Source: JAFGDI01 sp963662515
Lineage (GTDB): Bacteria > Planctomycetota > Phycisphaerae > Sedimentisphaerales > SM23-30
DNA length: 64,000 bases
Direction of reading: 5' to 3'
Assembly: GCA_963662515.1 (NCBI GenBank)
Contig: OY759675.1
Location: 3,906,001-3,970,000, forward strand
Shown: positions 53,881 to 63,025 of the stretch, in pieces
How positions within the stretch are numbered: the stretch's first letter is position 1
How the letters are laid out: every line of letters begins with the position of its first letter
Made by a program: the position numbers and the translations under genes
Notes under the pieces: generated by a model
The model's database searches: none
What the model was told of the DNA's origin: nothing
What the model saw: the letters and a program-made list of their open reading frames with translations, nothing else

Positions 53881-53904
53881 ACGGAAAAAGATAGAACGAA
53901 ATTA

Positions 53905-53942
53905 AAAAAGCCCCCGGTTGTTTTTGTGACCGGAGGCTTTTT
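53905..53942. terminator. Bidirectional terminator
   Basis: AAAAAGCCCCCGGT (53905-53918) pairs with ACCGGAGGCTTTTT (53929-53942) with one mismatch; lies between convergent genes. Confidence 0.85.
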
Positions 53943-53966
53943 GTTTTTAGAATTGGATAATTCAAC

Positions 53967-55178
53967 TCATACCATCTCGAGCTTATCGACTGTCTGGCCG
54001 ATAGCAGCCCGGCATCTGGTCCTGAGATTGTCCATTACATTCATATAGTTTATATAGGAATCATAAGGACTGTCATAAGGATTAAAATATTTATGCACAT
54101 CACCGTCAGAGAACCACTTAGTACACATATAGTAGAAATGGTCAGAGGTCTGGAGCTTACGCCAATCGCTGATGATCTCAGGATCTTCGGTCTTTTTGAC
54201 CATGCTCTCAAACTTATATATCTCATGCAGAGCATTTGACTGCATAGCATTACCCAGCCAGGCAGAAAGATCTCTTTCCATATCAGCCCAACTGATCATA
54301 TAAGGCACATGAATATCACCCACAGATTGATATGAATCAATAACCTCAGAAGGAGTCTTGAAATTATTGTCTGTATGTTCCATAACCTTGCCAGGCATGT
54401 GACTGAGGAAGTCAAATATGCCGGTGTCGGCCCACTGATGCTCACCAATGGTTTCATAGTCCATAAACAGGTTAACCGTATAACCATTACCATTTACATG
54501 ATGAACCCAGTTTGCAAATTTTTCCGCTGTAAGCGGCCATTCACTCCAGCCGCGATTAGAAAAGCGGAAAGCAATATCATCACTGAGCCTGTAATTCTTG
54601 GTCAGCAGCTTTATACCCGGATTCATCGGCGGATGATAGACATAGTTCGGACTGCGATAGCCCATAATATGGTCCGCACCTTCACAAACTATACCCTTAT
54701 ACCCTTTTTCATTAATTACATAGGCCAGGTCATCATTATAGATCAACTCAGTATTTCTGAATACTGTTGGAGTCACGCCAAAGAGGTCCTGCATCTTTTT
54801 CCGGTGCAGGTCAACCTGGGCAGAAAACTCTTCCCGGGAATATAAGAAAGCCAGACTGTGATAATAAGTCTCATCAAGAAACTCAACACAGCCTGTACTG
54901 GCTAATGCCTGGAAAGAGCTGATAACCTCGGGCGTATATTTCTCAAACTGGTCAAGAGCAGTACCCGTAATGCTATAGGAGATACGGAACCTACCCTCGT
55001 GCCGACGGATAAGGTCGAGCATAAGTCGGTTCGCCGGCAGATAACATTTATTGGCTACCTTACGGCATATCTCACCATTTTTATGATCATCAAAATAATT
55101 ATGTCCTGTATCAAAGACGCTATACCTTCTGAGCCTCCAGGGCTGATGCACCTGGAAGTAAAAACAAACTGAAGCCAT
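53967..55178 (-). CDS. Glycoside hydrolase family 57 (alpha-amylase/4-alpha-glucanotransferase type)
   Basis: 403 residues. It carries the GH57 blocks FYFQVHQPWRLR, SYSITGTALDQFEKY, EFLDETYYHSLAFL, the nucleophile region FRNTELIYNDDLA and LFMDYETIGEHQWADTGIF with the acid Asp. It acts on alpha-1,4-glucans such as glycogen or maltodextrin, and with no signal peptide it is cytoplasmic. It aligns well with the N-terminal half of the 916-residue fusion at 21347-24097. It lies 142 bp downstream of the GT4 gene, same strand: a common GH57-GT4 glycogen pairing. Confidence 0.92.
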   Translation of the reverse strand: MASVCFYFQVHQPWRLRRYSVFDTGHNYFDDHKNGEICRKVANKCYLPANRLMLDLIRRHEGRFRISYSITGTALDQFEKYTPEVISSFQALASTGCVEFLDETYYHSLAFLYSREEFSAQVDLHRKKMQDLFGVTPTVFRNTELIYNDDLAYVINEKGYKGIVCEGADHIMGYRSPNYVYHPPMNPGIKLLTKNYRLSDDIAFRFSNRGWSEWPLTAEKFANWVHHVNGNGYTVNLFMDYETIGEHQWADTGIFDFLSHMPGKVMEHTDNNFKTPSEVIDSYQSVGDIHVPYMISWADMERDLSAWLGNAMQSNALHEIYKFESMVKKTEDPEIISDWRKLQTSDHFYYMCTKWFSDGDVHKYFNPYDSPYDSYINYMNVMDNLRTRCRAAIGQTVDKLEMV

Positions 55179-55320
55179 GACAAAAATTCCTTTTTCACCA
55201 GTATAAATGAAACCGCCTCTGACGACAGAGGATCAGTCCATAACCAGCCCCCACCATTCAGGTCAGAAGCAGTTAACATTTAACATCATCCAGAAAGAAT
55301 CCGGCTGATGCATTCCATTT

Positions 55321-56679
55321 TCACACCTTAACTCCGGCTGTGAGAACCTTACTATATACTTCCACGCACTTCTGCGCTGCCTGCTGCCAGGATAGTTTTC
55401 TCACTTCGTAATTGCCATATTCTCTTAATGTAGCCTGAAGCGGCGGATGCCTGAGTACGGCTATGATCTTATTAGCCATCTCATCAACATCCCAGAAATC
55501 AACCTTTAACACATGGTTGAGAACTTCAGCCACACCTGATTGCTTACTAATAATAACAGGTATATCATTTCTTAATGCCTCTAACGGTACCAAACCAAAA
55601 GGCTCAGAAACAGAGGGCATAACAAAAAGGTCTGCCAGTCGGAAGGCTCGGTCAACATCGGCTCCTCTGAGGAATCCGGTAAACAGCACCTTATGGCCAA
55701 TACCATATTCGGCGGCCATCTCGATCATACGACGGGCCATGTCACCAGAACCTGCCATAACGAACTTAACATTTTCTACATGCTCCAATACCTTCTTGGC
55801 AGCGGCGATAAAATAATCAGGACCTTTCTGCATTGTTATGCGGCCCAGGAAAAGCACAACCTTCTCATCTGTTTTTATCGGGGTATCGACATCAGTAAAG
55901 GCTGTCTTACCACTCTTTTCGATAGCATTATAGACAACGCTTACCTTTTCATCAGCTATACCATAGCGATTAACAACTATATTTTTAGTAAACTGACTCA
56001 CCGCCATTATTGCATCAGCACAATGAAGGCCCTGTCTTTCAATATCATATATCACCTGGTTAACATTTTCACCACTACGATCAAATTCGGTAGAATGAAT
56101 ATGAACAACCAGCGGCTTTCCAGAAACAGCAGCAACAGCCAGACCAGCCGGGTATGTCATCCAGTCATGGGCATGAACAACATCAAAATCCTCACGCATA
56201 GCAATAAGCGAAGCAAGACGGGCATAACGCTGCACTTCATTATAAAGATCTCCTTCATAATGGCCACCTGCCGACTTACTCTCTTCTATCGTAAATGACT
56301 TGGTATGCTCTACCAGCGTTTCTTTTAACAGTCTTAATGATTCCTGCTGGCCATTATGAGCCACCGCCTGCTTATAACTTGAAGGATCCTGATAGGGCTG
56401 TATTGCCGAGTTGATAGTACGGAATGATACCCGCTCAAAGTCCTTGATGTCTTTGAGCTCCTTCTCAGAGAAGAACTGCTCTGCGGTCCACTTCTCAATA
56501 TTATCTATTGAATTAGCCATTCTGACATGAGAAGAATAATGTGCCGGGACCGGACGGGGTAATACAAATACAACCTCGACATTTTCCTGGCTCAAAGCTC
56601 TGGTCAGGCCATAACATGCCGTACCCAAGCCGCCAGATATAAAAGGCGGAAATTCCCAGCCTAGCATCAATATTTTCAT
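55321..56679 (-). CDS. GT4 family glycosyltransferase (glycogen synthase-like)
   Basis: 452 residues. N-terminal Rossmann half: MKILMLGWEFPPFISGGLGTACYGLTRAL and DVVHAHDWMTYPAGLAVA. C-terminal donor half: VVLFLGRITMQKGPDYFIAAAKKVL, KVLFTGFLRGADVDRAF and the E-x7-E motif in MPSVSEPFGLVPLEAL. It probably builds or extends an alpha-glucan from a nucleotide sugar. It stands upstream of GH57 and about 2.8 kb from a UDP-sugar pyrophosphorylase, consistent with glycogen metabolism. Exact acceptor unknown. Confidence 0.9.
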   Translation of the reverse strand: MKILMLGWEFPPFISGGLGTACYGLTRALSQENVEVVFVLPRPVPAHYSSHVRMANSIDNIEKWTAEQFFSEKELKDIKDFERVSFRTINSAIQPYQDPSSYKQAVAHNGQQESLRLLKETLVEHTKSFTIEESKSAGGHYEGDLYNEVQRYARLASLIAMREDFDVVHAHDWMTYPAGLAVAAVSGKPLVVHIHSTEFDRSGENVNQVIYDIERQGLHCADAIMAVSQFTKNIVVNRYGIADEKVSVVYNAIEKSGKTAFTDVDTPIKTDEKVVLFLGRITMQKGPDYFIAAAKKVLEHVENVKFVMAGSGDMARRMIEMAAEYGIGHKVLFTGFLRGADVDRAFRLADLFVMPSVSEPFGLVPLEALRNDIPVIISKQSGVAEVLNHVLKVDFWDVDEMANKIIAVLRHPPLQATLREYGNYEVRKLSWQQAAQKCVEVYSKVLTAGVKV

Positions 56680-57226
56680 TTTACGCTATCTCCGTAGCAA
56701 ATTGCTTAGTTAAACCTACTTATCGATCGTTAGCCGCACTACTCATTTAACCTGCCCTTGCTCTGGTGCTACCAGCTAAGATAAAGATGCCCTCACCTAA
56801 GATGTTACACCTTTGCCAAAAGCAACTCAAGCTAAAAATCTTTTTAAACAGTACTTAACTAAAAACTGCTCTCTAATTCACTGTTTCATTGTATCATTGC
56901 TGACAGTAATCCATCGGTAAAATATGGTGGTAATATAAATAAATAAGCAGAAAAAAGTAAAAATGTTCGTATAACAGCCGAATATGGTCCTAATCTCAGA
57001 TAAAAAGCCCTTTTTTTGGCAAATATCTTGAATAAAAAACTCGAAATGGCAGGCCCAAAAATGAGCAAAAAAAATTGTTTTATGTTGACTCAATCCTTCG
57101 TTATAATGCCTTATTGCTTAATAATTAAGGACAGATAATTAGTAATATTATAGGACCTTGATATACTATAGTGCATTATTTGAAGACCAATAACACTTCA
57201 AAGTAATACCAAAATAAGGAAGAACA
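56680..57226. other. Intergenic stretch between divergent GT4 and aconitase genes
   Basis: About 550 bp, A+T-rich, no supported gene. A TATAAT at 57102-57107 lies upstream of the aconitase gene but lacks a -35 box at normal spacing. Confidence 0.35.
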
Positions 57227-59191
57227 ATGGCAAAAACACTCACATATAAGATACTTGAAGAGCATATTGTTGATGGCGAATTGATTGCAGGCCAGGAGAT
57301 CGGCATTCGCATAGACCAGACTATAACCCAGGACGCCACCGGCACAACCGCCATGCTTTTGTTTGAATCGATGGGTATTCCGCAGGTAAAAACCGACTTG
57401 TCGGTTAGTTATGTGGACCATAACACCGCTCAGTTTGGCCCGGAAAATCATACCGACCATTTATATCTGCAATCGGCTGCTCGTAAATATGGTATATATC
57501 ACAGCAGGCCGGGCAATGGTATATGCCATCAGGTACATCTGGAAAGATTCGCCAAGCCGGGCGCAACTCAGCTTGGCAGTGACAGCCATACACCCACTGC
57601 CGGCGGCATTGGCGCTCTGGCCATTGGTGCCGGCGGACTTGATGTGGCTGTAGCTATGGGCGGCGGAGCTTTTTATATGACCGCCCCAAAAGTAATAGGT
57701 ATTAAACTTATGGGGAGCCTGAGTGCCTGGGTTGCAGCTAAAGATGTGATATTAAAGGTATTAAGCATACTCAGTACTCAGGGCAATGTTGATTGCGTTG
57801 CTGAATATTTTGGACCGGGCGTTGCCAGTTTATCTGTGCCTCAGCGTGCTACTATAACTAATATGGGGGCTGAGCTTGGCGTTACCACCAGCGTTTTTCC
57901 TTCCGACGCTCGTACAGCCGACTTTTTAGCTGCTCAGAATCGCCCGGCAGATTTCCGACCTCTGGAAGCTGACCAGGGTGCTGTTTACGACCGCGTTATT
58001 GAGATAAATCTGGATGAACTTGAGCCACTTTGTGCTGCTCCCAGTTCGCCGGATAATATTGTTACCGTTCGGGAATCAAAAAAGCCTGTCTCGCAGGTTC
58101 TCATAGGTTCATGTACTAACAGTAGTTATCGTGATCTTATGACCGTTGCCAGCATACTCAAAGGCCAGACCGTTCACCCCGGCGTTGAGCTTGGCATAGC
58201 TCCCGGCTCTAAGCAGGTTATGAGCATATTGGCCGGCAATGGCGCACTGAAAGATATGATCGATGCTGGTGCCAGAATATTAGAAAGTGCCTGCGGACCT
58301 TGTATCGGGCAAGGTCAGTCGCCTACAGAAGGCTCGATCAGCGTCCGGACATTTAACCGAAATTTCAAAGGCCGCACCGGAACTAAAAATGACTTTGTAT
58401 ATCTGGTGAGCCCCGAAGTGGCCGTTGCTGCTGCCCTTACCGGCGAATTGAGCGACCCACGCGAGCTGACAGCCAAACTTGGCATTAAATATCCGGAAAT
58501 TAAAGACTTAAGCGATTTCCCAATAAATGACAACCTGATCGACACCCCTGTTTCTCCTGAACAGGCAAGCCAGACTCAGGTCATTCGTGGTACTTCTATT
58601 GTAACCCCACCGGCTGCGGAGATGCCTACCGAGAATCTGGCTGGTCAGGTCTTGTTGCATTGCGGCGATAAGATAACCACAGACCATATCATGCCTGCCG
58701 GTTCATTACTGAAATACCGTTCAAATGTGCCGGAGTATGCAAAGTATGTTTTCAACTGCTTTAACGAAGAAGGCAAACCGACCTTTGCCGATCGGGCACT
58801 TACCGCCAAGAGCCAGGGTATAGCCGGAATTATTGTTGCAGGCAATAGCTACGGCCAGGGTTCCAGCCGGGAACATGCCGCACTTTGCCCAATGTATCTG
58901 GGTGTGAAACTTGTTATTGCCAAGAGCATGGAACGCATACACAATGCCAACCTGGTAAATTTCGCCATCTGCCCGGCAACTTTCGTCAACCCCGCAGATT
59001 ACGACCGCATTAAGCCAGGCGACAAACTGAGCATTACCGGCTTTGCCCAGGCAATTAAAGACTCTGAAACTTTTAAAGTGAAAGACATTACCTCCGGCTT
59101 TGAATTTGAATGCAAACTGGAACTAAGCCCAAGAGACCGCCAAATACTACTCGGCGGCGGCAAACTGAACTATACCCGCAACAATTCATAA
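57227..59191 (+). CDS. Aconitate hydratase (short, mitochondrial/homoaconitase-like type)
   Basis: 654 residues, shorter than AcnA/AcnB (about 870-900). Iron-sulfur ligand Cys residues lie in LIGSCTNSSYRDL and ESACGPCIGQGQSP. Substrate-site blocks are GICHQVHLERFAKPG, LGSDSHTPTAGGIGALAIGAGG and, in the C-terminal swivel domain, GNSYGQGSSREHAALCP. It isomerises citrate and isocitrate in the TCA cycle; this short class occurs in several anaerobic and deep-branching bacteria. The ATG at 57227 follows AAGGAAGAACA. A strong terminator follows. Confidence 0.93.
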   Translation: MAKTLTYKILEEHIVDGELIAGQEIGIRIDQTITQDATGTTAMLLFESMGIPQVKTDLSVSYVDHNTAQFGPENHTDHLYLQSAARKYGIYHSRPGNGICHQVHLERFAKPGATQLGSDSHTPTAGGIGALAIGAGGLDVAVAMGGGAFYMTAPKVIGIKLMGSLSAWVAAKDVILKVLSILSTQGNVDCVAEYFGPGVASLSVPQRATITNMGAELGVTTSVFPSDARTADFLAAQNRPADFRPLEADQGAVYDRVIEINLDELEPLCAAPSSPDNIVTVRESKKPVSQVLIGSCTNSSYRDLMTVASILKGQTVHPGVELGIAPGSKQVMSILAGNGALKDMIDAGARILESACGPCIGQGQSPTEGSISVRTFNRNFKGRTGTKNDFVYLVSPEVAVAAALTGELSDPRELTAKLGIKYPEIKDLSDFPINDNLIDTPVSPEQASQTQVIRGTSIVTPPAAEMPTENLAGQVLLHCGDKITTDHIMPAGSLLKYRSNVPEYAKYVFNCFNEEGKPTFADRALTAKSQGIAGIIVAGNSYGQGSSREHAALCPMYLGVKLVIAKSMERIHNANLVNFAICPATFVNPADYDRIKPGDKLSITGFAQAIKDSETFKVKDITSGFEFECKLELSPRDRQILLGGGKLNYTRNNS

Positions 59192-59248
59192 CTGCGAGCA
59201 AAAACAGACAAGATCCAAACCGGATCTCAATGCAAAGATAGTGACAAG

Positions 59249-59280
59249 CTCCGCAATGCAAAATCATTGCGGAGTTTTTT
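59249..59280 (+). terminator. Terminator of the aconitase gene
   Basis: CTCCGCAATG (59249-59258) pairs perfectly with CATTGCGGAG (59265-59274), followed by a run of T. Confidence 0.92.
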
Positions 59281-59340
59281 TTATCACCATCACCATATTA
59301 TTAACAAAACCAGACATAACTTTACACTATGGAAAAAGCC

Positions 59341-59369
59341 TTTACCTGTCGCAGAGAGAGCTATATAAT
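59341..59369 (+). promoter_or_regulatory. Predicted promoter of the UDP-sugar pyrophosphorylase gene
   Basis: TTTACC (59341-59346), 17 bp spacer, TATAAT (59364-59369). Transcription would start near 59376. Confidence 0.5.
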
Positions 59370-59385
59370 GGGGTTCTAAAAATGC

Positions 59386-59416
59386 CACACACTACTACAT
59401 GTCATAGTAGTGTGTG
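59386..59416 (+). promoter_or_regulatory. 12-bp inverted repeat at the start of the leader
   Basis: CACACACTACTA (59386-59397) and TAGTAGTGTGTG (59405-59416) pair perfectly, loop CATGTCA. It lies directly downstream of the predicted transcript start and 60 bp before the start codon, with no T-run after it. It may be an operator or a 5' stabilising hairpin. Confidence 0.6.
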
Positions 59417-59476
59417 CAGAATAAATTATAAACATATATATTAAATAGTACTTAGAGCAAAGCTGAAGGAATATTT

Positions 59477-60907
59477 ATGGCTCAGACATTAAAGCAGCGT
59501 ATAGGTGCGGCGCAAAAGACGCTGGAGAAATATGGTCAATCACATTTATTACAGTTTATTGATGAGCTTGACGCAGAGCAGAAAGTCAGCCTGATCGAGC
59601 AGATAGAAGCTCTGGATTTTGATATGCTGCAAGAGCTTATCGATACATATGTCAAGAAAGAGCCTCAGATAAAACTTCCCAGCGAGATCCTTCCTCCCTT
59701 TGTCTATCCGCGTAAGGCCCCGGCTGATATGACCGAAAAATACCAGAAGGCTCTGGTTTATGGTGAGCGGGCTATTGCCGAAAATAAAGTTGCCTGCTTT
59801 ACTGTCGCTGGCGGCATGGGCACTCGTCTGAACTTCGACGGCCCCAAGGGCAATGTACCGGCCACACCAGTTAAGAATAAAACACTGTTCCAGGTGTTCG
59901 CCGAAACTATTCTGGCTAATGAAAGACGCTACAACTGTACCATTCCCTGGTATATAATGACCAGCCCGATCAATCATGCCGCCACAGTAGCTGCATTTGA
60001 AAAGAACAACTATTTCGGTCTGAAAAAAGAAAATGTTATGATGTTCCCTCAGGGCACGATGCCATGCTTTGACTTTGAAGGCAAGATATTCCTGGCGACC
60101 AAAGATCAATTGGCTGTCAGCCCGGACGGCCATGGTGGCTCACTTCGCGCCCTTTATGTCAGCGGTGCTATTGATGACATGAAACATCGCGGGGTAGAGT
60201 TCATCAGCTATTTCCAGGTCGATAACCCGCTGGTGGCTTTGGTTGACCCAATGTTCGTCGGTCTGCACGCAATGGATTCTGCGGAAATGTCCAGTAAGTC
60301 GGTCAAAAAATGCGACCCGCTTGAAAAGGTAGGTAATTTCACTCTGGCCGATGGCAAAGTAACTATCATTGAATATTCTGATCTGCCCGAAGAACTGGCG
60401 CGTAAAACCAATGCCGATGGCTCACTGGTATTCCAGGAAGGTTCGATAGCGATCCATATAATCAGCCGGACTTTTGTAGAACGCATTAACAGTAAGGGCT
60501 TTTCTATGCCATGGCACAAAGCTATTAAGAAGATCGCCTATGTTGACAACAACGGCAACACCATAACACCGGACAAGACCAATGGTGTGAAGCTGGAAAC
60601 CTTCGTTTTCGATGCTGTCCCTATGGCCAATGCGTCAATAATATACGAGATAATTCGCGAAGATGAATTTGCCCCGATCAAAAACGCTACTGGCGTTGAC
60701 AGTCTGGAAAGCTCCCAGATACTCCAGAGCGAAAAGGCCGCCCGCTGGATGGCCGCCGCCGGGTTCGCTGCCCCACGCAAAGCCGATGGCCGACTGAACC
60801 TCATGCTGGAAATATCTCCACTGTTTGCTCTTGATGAACAGGAGCTTATCAGGAAAAAGGCTCAGCTCAGAGAGTTGCTGCCCGAAGATGTAGTTTATCT
60901 GGGCTAA
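59477..60907 (+). CDS. UDP-sugar pyrophosphorylase (UDPGP family)
   Basis: 476 residues. After an about 100-residue helical N-terminal region (EQIEALDFDMLQELIDTYVKK) comes the nucleotide-binding AGGMGTRLNFDGPKGNVP. It continues with WYIMTSPINH, FPQGTMPCFD, SPDGHGGSL, FISYFQVDNPLV and the C-terminal KLETFVFDAVP. This order matches the UAP1/UDP-GlcNAc pyrophosphorylase-like branch of the family, which makes UDP-GlcNAc, UDP-GalNAc or UDP-glucose from UTP and the sugar 1-phosphate. Which one is uncertain. It could feed the GT4 and GT5 glycogen enzymes or envelope polysaccharide. It has its own promoter and terminator. Confidence 0.88.
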   Translation: MAQTLKQRIGAAQKTLEKYGQSHLLQFIDELDAEQKVSLIEQIEALDFDMLQELIDTYVKKEPQIKLPSEILPPFVYPRKAPADMTEKYQKALVYGERAIAENKVACFTVAGGMGTRLNFDGPKGNVPATPVKNKTLFQVFAETILANERRYNCTIPWYIMTSPINHAATVAAFEKNNYFGLKKENVMMFPQGTMPCFDFEGKIFLATKDQLAVSPDGHGGSLRALYVSGAIDDMKHRGVEFISYFQVDNPLVALVDPMFVGLHAMDSAEMSSKSVKKCDPLEKVGNFTLADGKVTIIEYSDLPEELARKTNADGSLVFQEGSIAIHIISRTFVERINSKGFSMPWHKAIKKIAYVDNNGNTITPDKTNGVKLETFVFDAVPMANASIIYEIIREDEFAPIKNATGVDSLESSQILQSEKAARWMAAAGFAAPRKADGRLNLMLEISPLFALDEQELIRKKAQLRELLPEDVVYLG

Positions 60908-60955
60908 GTATCAGCTATACATTTCCAGATTCGGTAAATAAGCTAAATAGATATC

Positions 60956-60989
60956 AAAAAGGGCGACCAGATTATTGGCCGCCCTTTTT
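60956..60989. terminator. Bidirectional terminator
   Basis: AAAAAGGGCG (60956-60965) pairs with CGCCCTTTTT (60980-60989), extended inside by CC/GG; lies between the convergent UDPGP and cmoA genes. Confidence 0.88.
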
Positions 60990-61018
60990 ATATTGAAACA
61001 CATAATAATATACCGCTA

Positions 61019-61750
61019 CTACTTAAGCGCGATCATAGAGCCGAAATTAAAACACTGGAACCATTTATAGCAGGCAGAGAAACCAGCAGACTGGATCCTG
61101 CGCTTATGCTCAGCCAGAGTATCAGGTATAAGAACATTTTCCAATGCCTTGCGCTTTTGGCTTATCTCGGTGCGGCTATAGCCATTATAAGCCTTGAACT
61201 CATGATAAAAATCATGCTGATAATCCTGTTCAATCGGATCTTCAAACTTCATCTTTTCAGAAAGAATGAACACTCCGCCCGGCCTAAGGCCATTATATAT
61301 CTTTTGCACCAGCTCGTCACGACGGGCCGGGTCGAAAAATTGCAGCACATAGTTCATAACCACAACTGAAGCGTTTTCAATCTTCAGGTCAGCAATATCA
61401 CCACAAACAAGCTCAACGGGAACAGAACTCATATCGCCAGCAAGAATATCCCGGCAGCGATCTATCATAGCCGGCGAATTATCCACCGCAATAACCTTAC
61501 AACCACTGGCCTTTATACCATGCAGCAGAGCGACGGTACTGGCACCCAGCGAACAACCCAGATCATAGCAGTTGCTATTTTCAGTAGCATATTTTTCGGC
61601 CAGTACCGCTGTCATAGCAATAACCGTCGAATAGCCGGGCACTGACCGACGGATCATATCATCAAAGACCGCCACGACCTTATCATCAAACTCGAACCGG
61701 CCTACCATTGCCTTATAATCCGCAAATATATTATCTTTTTTACTTGTCAT
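61019..61750 (-). CDS. cmoA: Carboxy-S-adenosyl-L-methionine synthase (CmoA-like)
   Basis: 243 residues. A class I methyltransferase fold with NIFADYKAMVGRFEFDD, the SAM site YDLGCSLGASTVALL, VIAVDNSPAMIDRC, VVVMNYVLQFF and the CmoA-typical LSEKMKFEDP. It makes carboxy-SAM from SAM and prephenate for 5-carboxymethoxyuridine (cmo5U34) in tRNA. The partner transferase CmoB is not adjacent. The AEC transporter gene lies 36 bp upstream, same strand, without evident relation. Confidence 0.88.
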   Translation of the reverse strand: MTSKKDNIFADYKAMVGRFEFDDKVVAVFDDMIRRSVPGYSTVIAMTAVLAEKYATENSNCYDLGCSLGASTVALLHGIKASGCKVIAVDNSPAMIDRCRDILAGDMSSVPVELVCGDIADLKIENASVVVMNYVLQFFDPARRDELVQKIYNGLRPGGVFILSEKMKFEDPIEQDYQHDFYHEFKAYNGYSRTEISQKRKALENVLIPDTLAEHKRRIQSAGFSACYKWFQCFNFGSMIALK

Positions 61751-61786
61751 AAATACCTCTATACTTAATCAGCCAGCAACTGAATA

Positions 61787-62740
61787 CTAAATAAAAAAAT
61801 ACAATAATGCCGGGATAGTACCCATTGACAGCAAGTGGGTCAATAGCACCGAACCAGCTATAAGCTCGCGGTCGCCGCCGTATATCTCGTTCATTACCAG
61901 ACTATTGAGCGAAACGGGCATAGTCGCCACGATCAGCAGCACTTTCCAATTATCAGCAGATAGCGGCAACAGACTCAACAGTCCGGCGGCTGCCAGCGGG
62001 ATCACCGCCAGTCTTAAAACCGACAATGTCAGCACTGACCGATTATGCACATCATGAAATCGCAATTGCGCCATTCTCGCACCGGCAATAGCTAAAGCCA
62101 GCGGCACAGTGCCCTGACCGATAGTCCGGAGCGAATTGTGAACATAAAAAGACCAATGCCCCCGCTCTGTCAGAATGGTATTGTCTATATGTCTGACATG
62201 GAACAGGTATAAAACCGCCAGCGAGGCATATATTGCCAGCAACGGCGGACTTAATAATGCACTAAAGGCTCTTAAACTCAGCTTGTGACCGCTTATTGTC
62301 AAAACGCCCAGCGTCCACATTACCAGCTCTGCACCCAGGGTTGATAAAATAAGCGGGGCCACCAGGTTATTGCCAAACATAGATATTATTATCGCCAGGG
62401 GTAAAAAACTATAATTATTGATAGTACACTGAAAAACAAATGACCGGCGTACCTGCCCGCTCATCGCCCCTGACCAGAAACAATACAGCCTGGCTATCAT
62501 ATATCCGACGATCATTATCAATGCCGATCCGCCGGGCAAGATTAGCGACCGCCCCAATTCTCCCAGCGAATAATTCGCCGTTATCGATGAAAAGATCAGA
62601 CACGGATAGCAAAAATACAGCATTAACCGCGATAAAGCCGGGATACTGCTATCTTCTATCCAACGCTTTTTGAGCAGGATAAAACCCGGTATCATCATCA
62701 AAAATACGCAAGCTACATTCAATACTAATGTTATGAACAA
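61787..62740 (-). CDS. AEC family transporter (auxin efflux carrier type)
   Basis: 317 residues with about ten membrane segments. The start is TTG 62740, because AAGGAG (complement of 62747-62752) lies six bases upstream and the protein then begins with the family's first helix (LFITLVLNVACVFLMMIPGFILLKK). The longer frame to 62983 adds 81 residues without homology. Typical AEC features: LSRLMLYFCYPCLIFSSI, NNYSFLPLAIIISMFG, a central loop and MPVSLNSLVMNEIYGGD. The family exports small organic acids or amino acids; the substrate is unknown. Confidence 0.85.
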   Translation of the reverse strand: MFITLVLNVACVFLMMIPGFILLKKRWIEDSSIPALSRLMLYFCYPCLIFSSITANYSLGELGRSLILPGGSALIMIVGYMIARLYCFWSGAMSGQVRRSFVFQCTINNYSFLPLAIIISMFGNNLVAPLILSTLGAELVMWTLGVLTISGHKLSLRAFSALLSPPLLAIYASLAVLYLFHVRHIDNTILTERGHWSFYVHNSLRTIGQGTVPLALAIAGARMAQLRFHDVHNRSVLTLSVLRLAVIPLAAAGLLSLLPLSADNWKVLLIVATMPVSLNSLVMNEIYGGDRELIAGSVLLTHLLSMGTIPALLYFFI

Positions 62741-63025
62741 TACATTCTCCTTGGCTATACATATTCCAGCCGCACAACCTAATTCCTGCCAGCCCATTGG
62801 CCTTCTATATATTAGCAGAAAACCAACCCTGTTGGCGAGTAGTTTTATAATTACTACCGGCCAACTCAAATACATAAAGCCAATAACAAGAACATAACAA
62901 CCGACATAACAACAACTTGCACTAAAGCAAGCAACATGCAACCACCATCTAAAACCAGCTCCAGACACACAGTCGATTTTCACACATTGTGATCAGATTA
63001 ATATTGACCACATAAGACCTTAATC

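Noticed and set aside
57085..57107. TTGACT/TATAAT promoter for the aconitase gene
   Set aside because: The boxes are only 11 bp apart, too close for a sigma70-type promoter.
62741..62983. 81-residue N-terminal extension of the AEC transporter
   Set aside because: AAGGAG followed by TTG at 62740 fits the family's normal N-terminus; the extension has no homology.
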